Assembly: GCA_964468645.1 (NCBI GenBank)
Contig: CAYXUU010000004.1
Location: 1 to 64,000 of the forward strand
DNA from: JAIOZK01 sp964468645
GTDB lineage: Bacteria > Bacteroidota > Bacteroidia > Bacteroidales > JAIOZK01
Direction: 5' to 3'
DNA: 64,000 nucleotides
The notes under the pieces were generated by a model. That model did no database searches and had not been told where the DNA came from. It saw only the letters and a list, made by a program, of their open reading frames with translations. How positions within the stretch are numbered: the stretch's first letter is position 1; the number at the start of each line of letters is the position of its first letter. Made by a program: the position numbers and the translations under genes. Below, piece after piece: positions 63,641 through 64,000 of the stretch.

Positions 63641-63991
63641 ATGGAACTTGAGGAACTTAATGTTTATAAGATATCGATGGAACTAGGGGAAACAGTGTGT
63701 GATATTGTTGAAAATCTTGATTACTTTCCTAAAAAGACTCTTGGAGTGCAATTGGTAAGATCAGCGGACTCAATAGCAGCAAATATCAGTGAGGGATTTG
63801 GAAGATATCATTTTAAGGAATCTATTAATTTTTATTATTATGCACGTGGCTCTTTATTTGAAACCAGAACCTGGTTAACAAAAGCAAATAACAGAAAGTT
63901 GATTTCACAAAATGAATACGAACTGTTGATTGCTTTACTTAAAAATTTAAGTGTGAAATTGAACAATTTTATAAAATCTATTGGTAAATAG
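63641..63991 (+). CDS. Four-helix-bundle protein (23S rRNA intervening sequence family)
   Basis: This 116-residue protein starts with LNVYKISMELGETVCDIVEN and continues with VRSADSIAANISEGFGRY, the hallmark of this family, and then LFETRTWLTKANN. The founding members are encoded in intervening sequences of 23S rRNA, but here the gene stands alone next to a tandem repeat. Its role is unknown. The start codon ATG 63641 follows a short AT-rich leader. Confidence 0.9.
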   Translation: MELEELNVYKISMELGETVCDIVENLDYFPKKTLGVQLVRSADSIAANISEGFGRYHFKESINFYYYARGSLFETRTWLTKANNRKLISQNEYELLIALLKNLSVKLNNFIKSIGK

Positions 63992-64000
63992 TTGATAATT

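Overview
The window reads as a chromosome segment of an AT-rich member of the phylum Bacteroidota, most likely order Bacteroidales or a close uncultured relative. The evidence is the gene content: a coaX / outer-membrane protein / TPR / lptC / CorC-HlyC / PpiD-like cluster, rnc-fabF-acpP beside an IPExxxVDY-family gene, a secreted M1 peptidase with a type IX secretion tail, a HYC_CC_PP-type protein and Bacteroidota-type TonB receptor. Several intergenic regions also carry matches to the Bacteroidota -7 box TAnnTTTG. No phage, CRISPR array, rRNA operon or intact transposase was seen.

Layout. 1-800: the end of a uracil-DNA glycosylase gene, a 570-base noncoding stretch with remnants resembling IS21-type ends and a 101-bp inverted repeat, and a tRNA-Phe gene. 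0.9-8.5 kb: an envelope-biogenesis cluster (coaX, barrel protein, TPR protein, lptC, CorC/HlyC-type membrane protein, PpiD-like foldase). 8.55-11.6 kb: rodA and the PBP2 gene mrdA, on the other strand. 11.8-18.7 kb: mixed housekeeping and accessory genes (lipoprotein, LuxE-like acyl-protein synthetase, SRAP/HMCES, Nudix, a secreted DIPFNT-repeat protein, rsmI, M28 peptidase). 18.8-29.1 kb: tdk, a lipoprotein cyclophilin, pheS, a UbiB-like kinase, rnc-fabF-acpP, purN, nitroreductase, a DUF6265-like lipoprotein and pgi. 29.4-36.5 kb: a two-component system, serine hydrolase, AlkD-like repair protein and type IX secreted M1 peptidase. 36.7-42.6 kb: a TolC/adaptor pair without a pump gene, tsaB, a 53-residue Cys-pair protein and a large NHL-like propeller lipoprotein.

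42.8-61.0 kb is a metal-efflux island, all on the minus strand. It holds two complete tripartite RND systems (HME pump, TolC-like factor, adaptor), three small HMA-domain proteins, a TonB-dependent receptor with a Cys-Cys plug motif, a CDF-type transporter and two small Cys/His-rich exported proteins. Both pumps have the AIGxxVD pattern I associate with Cu(I)/Ag(I) HME transporters, so I infer a copper/silver export and chaperone system. No regulator or P-type ATPase is encoded inside it. The window ends with a crotonase / 3-hydroxyacyl-CoA dehydrogenase pair, an 11-bp tandem repeat and a four-helix-bundle protein.

The most unusual signals are noncoding. Two intergenic elements (about 14.7 and 29.2 kb) share a 15-base exact core, other short blocks and a following intrinsic terminator on the minus strand. 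The 29.2-kb copy has a promoter-like box, a 10-bp closing stem and a terminator and no gene of its own, so it is a candidate roughly 185-nt RNA with a 6S-like layout. There are also several families of short palindromic or tandem repeats between genes, and a secreted protein built of repeats around the motif DIPFNT.
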